From: Acetatifactor sp.
GTDB taxonomy: Bacteria; Bacillota; Clostridia; Lachnospirales; Lachnospiraceae
NCBI GenBank assembly: GCA_024699575.1
Contig: JAILPF010000096.1
Coordinates: forward strand, 1 to 8,585
Reading direction: 5' to 3'
DNA: 8,585 nucleotides
The translations under genes and the position numbers were made by a program. The notes under the pieces are model-generated. The model was not told the DNA's origin, searched no databases, and worked only from the letters and a program-made list of their open reading frames with translations. Positions 1 to 5,351 of this stretch are shown one piece after another; the first letter of the stretch is position 1, and each line of letters opens with the position of its first letter.

Positions 1-188
1 TGATAGCGTCCAGTCTCATGACTCCTGCCCATGTCTATATCTGGGATGAACCTTTGAATTACATTGATGTCTTTTCGAGGATGCAGATTGAGGATTTGAT
101 ACTCAAATATTGTCCTACCATGATTGTGGTGGAACATGATCAAAGATTCCGGGAAAAGATAGCGACCAGAACCATTGATATGATATAA
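1..188 (+). CDS. ABC-F family ATPase, Lsa/CplR-like (3' end only)
   Basis: This is the C-terminal end of an ABC-F ATPase; the gene begins before the window and the reading frame enters at base 3. Sixty-one residues are visible. They include a Walker B motif ending in the catalytic glutamate (VYIWDEP), directly followed by a D-loop-like NYID, and a switch histidine in VVEHD about 30 residues later. The WDEPLNYIDV wording, in place of the common LDEPTNHLD, is as I recall it from Lsa-type ribosome protection proteins. In that family, two ABC domains without membrane segments bind the ribosomal E site and relieve lincosamide, pleuromutilin or streptogramin A inhibition. Whether this copy gives resistance cannot be told from the fragment. 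The stop codon lies inside a strong hairpin. The following gene has its own promoter candidate, so the two are probably not one operon. Confidence 0.85.
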   Translation, partial: IASSLMTPAHVYIWDEPLNYIDVFSRMQIEDLILKYCPTMIVVEHDQRFREKIATRTIDMI

Positions 189-212
189 CAAGCGCAGAGC
201 GCTTGTTATCAT
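180..212 (+). terminator. Strong stem-loop over the ABC-F stop codon
   Basis: A 9-bp perfect stem (AACAAGCGC at 187-195 with GCGCTTGTT at 199-207, loop AGA) is extended by ATGAT (180-184) pairing with ATCAT (208-212) across a two-base bulge. The left arm includes the TAA stop at 186-188. No T-run follows, so it is not a classical intrinsic terminator. It may instead protect the 3' end of the mRNA or be part of a repeated extragenic element. Confidence 0.5.
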
Positions 213-256
213 CCGGCGTCGCCGAATAACCCCTTCGGGTTTGCTCGGCTCGTGCC
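213..256 (+). repeat. Second, imperfect stem-loop
   Basis: GCCGA (221-225) pairs with TCGGC (245-249). Inside it AACCC (228-232) pairs with GGGTT (237-241) around the loop CTTC. GGC (215-217) can pair with GCC (254-256) outside. The left side also contains the odd palindrome CGGCG-T-CGCCG (214-224). There is no T-run. Together with the preceding hairpin it makes up most of an 80-bp unit bounded by near-identical direct repeats at 180-194 and 260-274. Confidence 0.45.
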
Positions 257-269
257 TCTATGATATAAT
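241..269 (+). promoter_or_regulatory. Possible sigma-A promoter (weak -35)
   Basis: TTGCTC (241-246) and a perfect TATAAT (264-269) are separated by 17 bases. It could start a longer transcript into the XRE gene, but the -35 overlaps the second stem-loop and the -10 lies within a direct repeat. The better -35 lies further downstream, so this is tentative. Confidence 0.3.
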
Positions 270-298
270 AGGCGAGAAGTGGCTGCTGTTTTGCACAG

Positions 299-346
299 TT
301 GCAACCGTCGGTTGACACATTGCAAAGCCCGCTTTATGGTCTGCAA
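299..346 (+). promoter_or_regulatory. Three TGCAA boxes phased at 21 bp (candidate operator)
   Basis: TTGCAA at 299-304, TTGCAA at 320-325 and CTGCAA at 341-346 are spaced exactly 21 bp apart, two turns of the DNA helix, so all would face the same side. The first and third copies share the longer TGCAACCG. They bracket the promoter candidate: one is upstream of the -35, one is in the spacer and one is just after the -10. An odd palindrome, CAACCG-T-CGGTTG (302-314), overlaps box 1 and runs into the -35. The XRE protein encoded downstream is the obvious candidate ligand, by inference only. Confidence 0.4.
312..340 (+). promoter_or_regulatory. Promoter candidate for the XRE-ThuA-SDR operon
   Basis: A consensus TTGACA (312-317) is followed after 17 bases by TATGGT (335-340, four of six matches to TATAAT). 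Transcription would start near 347, leaving an untranslated leader of about 80 bases that ends in AGGAGG at 409-414 before the ATG at 426. Confidence 0.5.
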
Positions 347-425
347 CCGGGGGATCTCCTATACTGAAAAGCGTAGAGAGGAACCCGTAAAGGGTCAGAT
401 TCATAAATAGGAGGAGAAGATAGAT

Positions 426-1421
426 ATGATAATGGCAGATAAGATTATCGAGTTAAGAAAGAAGAATGGATGGTCTCAGGAGGAATTGGCTGAGAAGCTG
501 AATGTGAGCAGACAATCCGTATCCAAATGGGAGGGAGCACAGTCTGTTCCTGATTTGAATAAGGTGATTGCCATGGCAGCAGTCTTTGGAGTAAGTACCG
601 ATTATTTATTAAAGGATGAAATGGAGCAGGAAGAATTTATTCCGGAGGAACATGCAGAGAGTAAACTTGCGGAGCAAGGGGAAAAAGTTCATTTCGTTTC
701 CATGGAAGAAGCCAATGAGTTTTTGCATAAGAATGCGATTGCTGCAAAACAGATTGCACTGGGCGTGCTGATGTGCATACTGTCTCCTGCGATGGTTATT
801 TTGCTGGGTGTAGCGGGGGAAGTCGGAAAGGCACCTTTCACAGAAGATCAGGGAGCAATCTTTGGAGTAATTATACTCTTTTTACTCATTGCAGGTGCGG
901 TTGCAATTTTTGTTCGCAGTGGAATACAGCTTTCTGCCTATGAATATTTGGAAAAAGAGTGGATTGAGACAGAGTACGGTGTGGCAGGCATGGCAAGAGA
1001 GCGTAAAAACAGCTATGAACAGACTCATTCCAGAGAGCTGGTTCTTGGAATTGTACTTTGCATTTTGGCAGTAATACCCATTTTTATGGGAGCTTTGTTG
1101 GATGACGAGAACGATATGCTGTTTGCATCAGGTGCAGTAATCCTGCTTGCACTGATTGGGTGCGGTGTGTATATGATTGTTAAGACTTCCATTATTTGGG
1201 GAGGTTTCCAGAGACTGTTGGAGGATGGAGATTATTCCAGAGATAAAAAGAGAACCAGAAGTAGTGCGGTTTTGACTATTTACTGGGCAGTGGTCACAGC
1301 TATCTATCTTGGATACAGCTTCTTTACCTTTGACTGGGCGCACAGCTGGATTATCTGGCCGGTAGCAGGAGTTCTGAGTGCCGGTGTGGACGCAATAGAA
1401 AAAATGACAAGAAGGGAGTAG
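426..1421 (+). CDS. XRE-family HTH protein with six-helix membrane domain
   Basis: A 331-residue protein that joins an N-terminal XRE/Cro-type helix-turn-helix (residues about 5-60, with SQEELAEKLNVSRQSVSKWE at 17-36) to a membrane region. After a charged linker (about 64-105) come six hydrophobic segments at about 108-130, 143-165, 205-225, 231-253, 280-302 and 305-323. Expected role: a membrane-anchored DNA-binding regulator that senses a membrane or external signal; the signal is unknown. The start at 426 has AGGAGG eleven bases upstream; a second ATG at 432 is too far from it. The next gene starts 10 bases after the stop, so this is the first gene of a four-gene operon, and it may regulate that operon. 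HTH proteins with C-terminal membrane helices are common in Firmicutes and are mostly uncharacterised. The HTH call is firm; the function of the membrane part is not known. Confidence 0.85.
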   Translation: MIMADKIIELRKKNGWSQEELAEKLNVSRQSVSKWEGAQSVPDLNKVIAMAAVFGVSTDYLLKDEMEQEEFIPEEHAESKLAEQGEKVHFVSMEEANEFLHKNAIAAKQIALGVLMCILSPAMVILLGVAGEVGKAPFTEDQGAIFGVIILFLLIAGAVAIFVRSGIQLSAYEYLEKEWIETEYGVAGMARERKNSYEQTHSRELVLGIVLCILAVIPIFMGALLDDENDMLFASGAVILLALIGCGVYMIVKTSIIWGGFQRLLEDGDYSRDKKRTRSSAVLTIYWAVVTAIYLGYSFFTFDWAHSWIIWPVAGVLSAGVDAIEKMTRRE

Positions 1422-1431
1422 CATAAAAGCA

Positions 1432-2088
1432 ATGAAAAAGATTCTGGTACTTTGCGATGATGTATGGCATCCCGCGGAAGTAATTGAAAAGGGATTTGAA
1501 ACTCTGCAGGATAAAATTGCCCGATTTGATTTCGTAAAGGATGCAAAGGACATTTTGACAGAGGAGTTTATTGCGGAATATGCAATGGTCATCAACTGTA
1601 AATCCAATCACTTAACCTCAGGGAACGGCGCTGACTGGTTTGAGCCGGGAGTGACTGAGGTGGGGCCGGCGGAATTTGAGAAATTCATCCGAAGAGGGGG
1701 CGGATATCTGTCCCTGCATGCCGGTAATACCTATGGTGAGGACAACTGCTTTGAGATGGCTAAACTGATTGGAAACGAATTCGTCACGCATCCTCCCAGA
1801 TGTAGTGTAACGGTTTCACCGGTAAAGGCTCATCCTGTGACGGAAGGGGTATCTGCATTCACGGTGCGGGATGAACACTATGAAATCAAGGTGATTGCAG
1901 ATGACGCAGAATGCTTACTGCAGTCCGAATCAGAGACCGGCGGGAAACAGATAGCCGGATATGTGCGTACCATGGGGGATGGCAGACTTTGTGTGCTGAC
2001 ACCGGGACATATTTTGTCGGTATGGCAAAACCCTATGTTCCAAAAGCTTTTGGTAAATGCAATCCATTGGTGTACAAAGGAAAACTAG
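1432..2088 (+). CDS. ThuA-like domain protein
   Basis: A 218-residue soluble protein with the hallmarks of the ThuA-like fold, a class I glutamine amidotransferase-like alpha/beta fold. It opens with a hydrophobic strand (KILVLCDD). A glycine-rich strand-turn at 85-98 ends in LHAG, followed by FVTHPP (117-122), HPVTEG (134-139), DEHYEI (147-152) and TPGH (200-203) near the C-terminus. The order and spacing match ThuA family members, which are named for trehalose utilisation in Rhizobium but are mostly of unknown or sugar-related function; no reaction can be assigned here. AAGGGAG (1412-1418) inside the 3' end of the preceding gene serves as the ribosome binding site. The SDR gene follows 13 bases later, so it belongs to the same operon. 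Full family length, no sign of damage. Confidence 0.85.
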   Translation: MKKILVLCDDVWHPAEVIEKGFETLQDKIARFDFVKDAKDILTEEFIAEYAMVINCKSNHLTSGNGADWFEPGVTEVGPAEFEKFIRRGGGYLSLHAGNTYGEDNCFEMAKLIGNEFVTHPPRCSVTVSPVKAHPVTEGVSAFTVRDEHYEIKVIADDAECLLQSESETGGKQIAGYVRTMGDGRLCVLTPGHILSVWQNPMFQKLLVNAIHWCTKEN

Positions 2089-2101
2089 CAGGAGAGAGCA
2101 A

Positions 2102-2785
2102 ATGAAAACAGTTTTTATCACGGGAGCAGACAGAGGAATCGGTTTCGCTTTCTGCCGGATTTTTCTGAAGAACGGTTGGCACGTGATTGCCGGCAGGTAT
2201 TTAAAAGAGTGGGATGAGCTGGATAAATTAAAGGAAGAAAGTGAAAATCTGGATATCGTTTCATTGGATGTTTCTGATTCTACAAGCATACAGGCGGCGG
2301 TGGAGCAGACAAAAAAGCTCACAGACCGTGTGGATATGCTCATTAACGTGGCGGGTATTATTCTGGGGGATTCTCCCCGGGAGATACGCGCCATGCTTCA
2401 GGTAAACAGCGTAGGTCCGGTAAATATGACACAGGCATTTCTGCCCTTGATGGAGGGTGGCATGAAGCGGCTGTGCTATGTCTCCTCCGAGGCGGGGAGT
2501 ATCAGCCTGGCACACAGAAAAGATGCTTACGGCTATGGAATGTCCAAGGCGGCGCTAAATATGGCAGTGAAGCTGATGTTCAATACTCTGCGTAAAGAGG
2601 GTTTTACATTCCGGCTGTACCATCCGGGATGGGTGAATACCTATATGGAAGGTGCCAAGCAAAACATTGCACCCTATGAGGCGGAAGATACTGCCGTAAC
2701 CGCATATAAAACATTTACGGAAGAACGCAGGTCGGAAGATGTGCTTGTGATGACGGATATCAATGAGCAGACATGGTCTTTCTAA
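2102..2785 (+). CDS. Short-chain dehydrogenase/reductase (SDR), active-site complete
   Basis: A 227-residue classical-type SDR, expected to be an NAD(P)-dependent cytosolic oxidoreductase; the substrate is unknown. It shows the Rossmann glycine motif TGADRGIG (7-14), the acidic DVSD at 56-59 typical of the adenine-ring region, a variant NVAG (82-85, usually NNAG), YVSSEAG with the likely catalytic Ser129, YGMSK with Tyr145 and Lys149, and HPGWV (174-178). It is slightly shorter than the usual 240-260 residues. An in-frame ATG at 2057 lies inside the preceding gene. I chose 2102 because AGGAGAG (2090-2096) sits five bases before it and the protein then begins, as SDRs do, directly with the first beta strand. 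The next gene, 16 bases on, is a degenerate relative. Confidence 0.88.
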   Translation: MKTVFITGADRGIGFAFCRIFLKNGWHVIAGRYLKEWDELDKLKEESENLDIVSLDVSDSTSIQAAVEQTKKLTDRVDMLINVAGIILGDSPREIRAMLQVNSVGPVNMTQAFLPLMEGGMKRLCYVSSEAGSISLAHRKDAYGYGMSKAALNMAVKLMFNTLRKEGFTFRLYHPGWVNTYMEGAKQNIAPYEAEDTAVTAYKTFTEERRSEDVLVMTDINEQTWSF

Positions 2786-2801
2786 CGGAAGAGAGGGAAA
2801 A

Positions 2802-3407
2802 ATGGCGTATAGTATTTTGTTCAATACATTGGAAAATGAAGTAGCGCGCAGAACCTGCGAGGAATTGCGCGCAGAGGGACATAAGGTGTATATGGCTGCG
2901 ACGCAGGAGGCGCTCGAGGAAGTAATGAGTACCATTGGTGACAGCTTGGATATGGTAGTTTTATCCATTGCGGATTCGACACAGACAGACCATCATACAA
3001 TCCGAACAGGACTGGATATGGATGCCATACTGGATGTAGCTTCCGAAAAAGCAGCAGGTATTTTGACAATGGCAAAGGCGACAATCCCCTATCTGCGAAA
3101 CGGAAAACGAAAGCGGATTGCACTTCTTACGGACGAGACGGCGAGCATCAGAGAGAGCAGGGAAGAGAGCGATTATGGCTATCATATGTCTCAGGCAGCA
3201 GCAGATATGGTGATGAAAATCCTGTTTAATACCTACAGACCGGAAGGATTTACCTTCCGATGCTTTGCAGAAAGCCCCAAAGGGGGCATGAGTGCGGCAG
3301 AATATCTGCTGACAGAACAGAGCTATATCGAAACGGATGACTACATCCATTCGGATGAAAACAGACTGGTGCTTAGAGATGGGTTTTTGCGTGAAATAAC
3401 ATGGTAA
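2802..3407 (+). CDS. SDR-like pseudoenzyme, paralogue of the preceding SDR
   Basis: A 201-residue protein with an SDR-like layout but without the catalytic features. The segment from 124 to 153 matches residues 142-171 of the preceding SDR at 19 of 30 positions by my hand alignment (for example FNT.R.EGFTFR), so the two arose by duplication. The N-terminal strand is followed by NTLENEVA where the paralogue has TGADRGIG. The Ser position is Asp111, and YHMSQ (127-131) keeps the Tyr but has Gln for the essential Lys. It is therefore unlikely to bind NAD(P) in the usual way or to be an oxidoreductase alone; a structural or regulatory partner of the active SDR is a reasonable guess. The start at 2802 follows GAGAGGG (2791-2797); an in-frame ATG at 2763 lies inside the upstream gene. 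It is the last gene before a strong terminator. Confidence 0.75.
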   Translation: MAYSILFNTLENEVARRTCEELRAEGHKVYMAATQEALEEVMSTIGDSLDMVVLSIADSTQTDHHTIRTGLDMDAILDVASEKAAGILTMAKATIPYLRNGKRKRIALLTDETASIRESREESDYGYHMSQAAADMVMKILFNTYRPEGFTFRCFAESPKGGMSAAEYLLTEQSYIETDDYIHSDENRLVLRDGFLREITW

Positions 3408-3418
3408 GTGATATTGAC

Positions 3419-3457
3419 AAAAGTGTGATGAATAAGTCACACTTTTTTAATTTTTTT
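3419..3457 (+). terminator. Intrinsic terminator of the XRE-ThuA-SDR operon
   Basis: A 10-bp perfect stem (AAAAGTGTGA at 3419-3428, TCACACTTTT at 3437-3446) with an 8-base loop runs into a T-rich tail (T-runs at 3443-3448 and 3451-3457). It lies 11 bases after the stop codon of the SDR-like gene. Confidence 0.9.
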
Positions 3458-3488
3458 GAAGACTTTCCGGAGACAGATTCGTTATAAT
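3457..3488 (+). promoter_or_regulatory. Promoter of the sigma-factor operon, ECF-like
   Basis: A perfect TATAAT is present at 3483-3488, but no acceptable housekeeping -35 lies 16-18 bases upstream; the nearest, TTGAAG at 3456-3461, is 21 bases away. TGAAGA (3457-3462) and CGTTAT (3480-3485), 17 bases apart, resemble the TGAAAC/CGT pattern of promoters read by ECF sigma factors in Bacillus. Self-activation by the encoded sigma factor is an inference. Confidence 0.45.
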
Positions 3489-3556
3489 TGATAAGAAGTA
3501 CTTCTAAGAAGCAAAAGGAGGTGGAGAAAATAGATGCGAAAAAGCGACTGAGTGAA

Positions 3557-4048
3557 ATGATAGATGCATATCAAAACCTGATTTACAGCATCTGTTTTCA
3601 TTATACCTCTGATTATTTTACTGCGCAGGATTTGACCCAGGAGACTTTTTTACAGGCATACCGTAACTTGGATAAGATTGAGCGGGAGTTTGAGAAAAAC
3701 TGGCTTTGTCGCACTGCTACCAACAAATGTATCGATTACAACAAAAGTGCAGGAAGGCGTATGACCTATCTGGAGGATGAACAGCTGGATTTGCAGGCAT
3801 CCGACAGACGTGATCCGGCACAGATTGTTGAGGAAAAAGAAACCCGGGAAATGTTAGCGGAGGCATGTAATTCACTCAAATCACCCTATGACAAAATTGC
3901 ATATGAGCATTTTTGCTTGGAGAAAAGCGCGATTGAGATTGCGGGCGAGAAGGGGTTAAATTTAAAAACAGTTCAAACACAGATTTACCGGGCAAGACAG
4001 ATGCTGCAAAAAAAGTACCGGAAAGCATACAGGAAGGAGGTCTCTTGA
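3557..4048 (+). CDS. ECF-type sigma-70 family RNA polymerase sigma factor
   Basis: A two-domain alternative sigma factor that would direct RNA polymerase to its own set of promoters. Counting from the ATG at 3557 (163 residues), region 2 covers about 1-70, with DLTQET (25-30) and the -10-recognising helix around NWLCRTATNKCIDY (48-61). Region 4 covers about 100-155, with a helix-turn-helix at 124-147 ending in VQTQIYRARQML. The start is uncertain. A very strong AAGGAGGTGG (3515-3524) is placed for a start near 3530, where this frame has only ATA. GTG at 3521 overlaps that ribosome binding site, and TTG at 3488 overlaps the -10. I give the first canonical ATG, which leaves region 2 almost whole. 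The stop overlaps the next start (ATGA), and its likely anti-sigma factor follows. Confidence 0.85.
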   Translation: MIDAYQNLIYSICFHYTSDYFTAQDLTQETFLQAYRNLDKIEREFEKNWLCRTATNKCIDYNKSAGRRMTYLEDEQLDLQASDRRDPAQIVEEKETREMLAEACNSLKSPYDKIAYEHFCLEKSAIEIAGEKGLNLKTVQTQIYRARQMLQKKYRKAYRKEVS

Positions 4049-4425
4049 TGGAGCTTGAGGAATTCATAAAACAAATAGAGCGGGAAGAACGAAAGCAGGC
4101 ACCAAAATATTTGAAGGATGATATATTTGCGGCGATTGATATTGAGCACGAAGAAAGGCGAAAGAAGAGAATACAAAATGCACGCATATATACCTGGGAA
4201 GTGAGATTGATTACAGCAGCTGCTGTACTTCTGATTTTCCTGTTCCCGAGTATTGAGACAAAGAGCATGAAGGATATCATCAACCGGCAGGAGCCTTCCG
4301 TGCTGCATGTTATGGGAGAAAAAAGTGATGAATTGTGTAACAGAATCTATCACTTTAGTAACAAAATAATTCGAAATGAATGGATTTCTATTGATAATTT
4401 GGAAAATGAGGAGGATTTAAAATGA
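4048..4425 (+). CDS. Small single-span membrane protein, probable anti-sigma factor
   Basis: A 125-residue protein: a highly charged cytoplasmic N-terminal half (about 1-50, helical, rich in Glu/Lys/Arg), one hydrophobic segment at about 54-69, then a short outer part of about 55 residues. Position, topology and translational coupling to the sigma gene (the stop and start share an A, with AAGGAGG seven bases before the ATG) are those of a membrane-bound anti-sigma factor that would hold the sigma factor through its N-terminal half. There is no His-x3-Cys-x2-Cys zinc motif, so it is not of the ZAS type, and I do not recognise a named family. A TTG codon directly before the ATG is not needed as a start. 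The next gene begins at its stop (ATGA overlap). Confidence 0.65.
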   Translation: MELEEFIKQIEREERKQAPKYLKDDIFAAIDIEHEERRKKRIQNARIYTWEVRLITAAAVLLIFLFPSIETKSMKDIINRQEPSVLHVMGEKSDELCNRIYHFSNKIIRNEWISIDNLENEEDLK

Positions 4426-4961
4426 AAATAAAAAGAAAAAGCAGGTTTTGGACAGGAATTTTTTCCTTAATACCGGGATGTGTGGAGATGTATTGGGGAT
4501 TCATGAAGATGGGAATCAGCCTGCTGACACTGTTTGCAGTAGTATTTTTTCTGGCTGTTACTTTTGAGTTTGGTCCGCTGGTGCTTTTTATGCTGGTGAT
4601 ATGGGCATATGGTTTCTTTCATGCGAGAAATATAGTACACATGGATGACGAAGAACTGGTCAATCTGAAGGATGAATACTTGTTTGAGAAGGATATGTTT
4701 GAAAACTGGCATATGTTGCGAAACCGCGGGTTGCATAAAATATTGGCAATCACACTTATTGTGCTGGGTGTTTATCTGATTGTTCAGGAAGGCTTTCAAA
4801 TGGCATATCGCTTCCTGCCGGTAGCAGTGGTGGATGCGGTTATCAGGGTTTTTGATTATATCCCCAGAATGGGCTTTGGCATTTTGATTATCGTAATCGG
4901 AGCAATGCTGATCCGAGGAAAAAAACAGGAGGTTTTGGAGGAGAAAGATGAAGAAGATTGA
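4422..4961 (+). CDS. Multi-span membrane protein of the sigma-factor operon
   Basis: A 179-residue protein with a basic N-terminus and about five hydrophobic segments (around 10-27, 30-48, 50-66, 106-123 and 150-165). A charged loop at about 69-105 is rich in Asp/Glu, and the C-terminal tail is very acidic. The opening SLIPGCVEMYWGFMKMG followed by a hydrophobic run resembles the turn of TM2-like proteins that begin with an IPG..HmYLG pattern. The last two helices recall LiaI/LiaF-type membrane segments. Both resemblances are weak, and I assign no activity. GAGGAGG (4408-4414) lies seven bases before the start. It overlaps the probable anti-sigma gene by four bases and the following gene by 14, so all are co-translated; a part in sensing or adjusting the cell envelope is inferred from that company. 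Confidence 0.65.
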   Translation: MKIKRKSRFWTGIFSLIPGCVEMYWGFMKMGISLLTLFAVVFFLAVTFEFGPLVLFMLVIWAYGFFHARNIVHMDDEELVNLKDEYLFEKDMFENWHMLRNRGLHKILAITLIVLGVYLIVQEGFQMAYRFLPVAVVDAVIRVFDYIPRMGFGILIIVIGAMLIRGKKQEVLEEKDEED

Positions 4962-5256
4962 TCGAGTGCACAGAGTGGGTAGTATCACGCTTGGATTGAC
5001 ATTGATTCTTGCGGGGGTAATCTACTTCTTGAGATTATTTTGGGGTGTGATTCCTGTAGACATCATCCTGCATGTCTGGCCCGTGGTGCTTATTGTGCTG
5101 GGGCTGGAGGTGCTCTTATCCGGCACGGTGTTTCGGGAGTACACCTATGATAAAGGATCCTTTTTCCTGATTTTTATGGTAATCCTGTTTGTGATGTGCC
5201 TTGCGGGAATGAATTTTCTGGTGGAAAACTTCCCATCCTGTTTTTCTTTTTACTAA
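4948..5256 (+). CDS. Small LiaI/LiaF-like membrane protein
   Basis: A 102-residue protein with three hydrophobic segments at about 11-31, 36-57 and 71-91. The pattern GSITLGLTLILAGVIYFL followed by HVWPVVLIVLGLEVLLSG matches the paired-helix module seen in LiaI and in the N-terminal part of LiaF of Firmicutes, which take part in cell-envelope stress responses. The first 14 bases overlap the preceding gene, and GGAGGAG (4937-4943) lies four bases before the ATG. It is the last gene of the operon; I see no convincing terminator hairpin in the short gap before the LacI-family promoter. The role is inferred from the neighbours only. Confidence 0.65.
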   Translation: MKKIDRVHRVGSITLGLTLILAGVIYFLRLFWGVIPVDIILHVWPVVLIVLGLEVLLSGTVFREYTYDKGSFFLIFMVILFVMCLAGMNFLVENFPSCFSFY

Positions 5257-5272
5257 ATCGGATTATAAATGA

Positions 5273-5301
5273 TTGCATAATTTACCAACATAGTATATAA
5301 A
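5273..5301 (+). promoter_or_regulatory. Promoter of the LacI-family gene
   Basis: TTGCAT (5273-5278) and TATAAA (5296-5301) are spaced by 17 bases. Transcription would begin near 5308, giving a leader of about 44 bases before the ATG at 5352. The left arm of a perfect inverted repeat touches the -10. Confidence 0.6.
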
Positions 5302-5336
5302 TGTTTATTAAGAAGGACATAACAGAATACTATGTT
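5287..5336 (+). promoter_or_regulatory. Perfect 10-bp inverted repeat around the start site (candidate operator)
   Basis: AACATAGTAT (5287-5296) and its exact reverse complement ATACTATGTT (5327-5336) are 30 bases apart, 40 bp from arm to arm or close to four helical turns. The left arm abuts the -10; the right arm ends one base before the ribosome binding site GGAGG (5338-5342). Because the left arm lies upstream of the predicted transcript start, it would act as DNA and not as an RNA hairpin. Autoregulation by the LacI-family protein is inferred. Confidence 0.5.
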
Positions 5337-5351
5337 TGGAGGAAAAAGGTT

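Noticed and set aside
115..318. Minus-strand ORF of 67 codons over the ABC-F end and the hairpins
   Set aside because: It overlaps a real gene end, is built from the paired arms of two stem-loops, has no ribosome binding site that I can see, and encodes no recognisable motif.
2057..2101. Upstream in-frame ATG for the SDR
   Set aside because: It lies inside the ThuA-like gene without a ribosome binding site and adds 15 residues before the Rossmann strand; AGGAGAG points to 2102.
2763..2801. Upstream in-frame ATG for the SDR-like protein
   Set aside because: It lies inside the SDR gene; the added 13 residues are polar and unlike SDR starts. The ATG at 2802 has a purine-rich site before it.
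3488..3520. TTG at 3488 as start of the sigma factor
   Set aside because: It overlaps the TATAAT and would not be on the transcript; the strong ribosome binding site lies downstream of it.
5257..5286. Possible terminator after the sigma-factor operon
   Set aside because: There are T-rich runs around 5241-5251 but no convincing GC-rich stem before them; the transcript may read into the LacI-family gene or stop by another route.
5301..5351. Upstream ATG for the LacI-family gene
   Set aside because: It falls at the promoter -10, before the predicted transcript start, and adds a tail not found before LacI-type DNA-binding domains.
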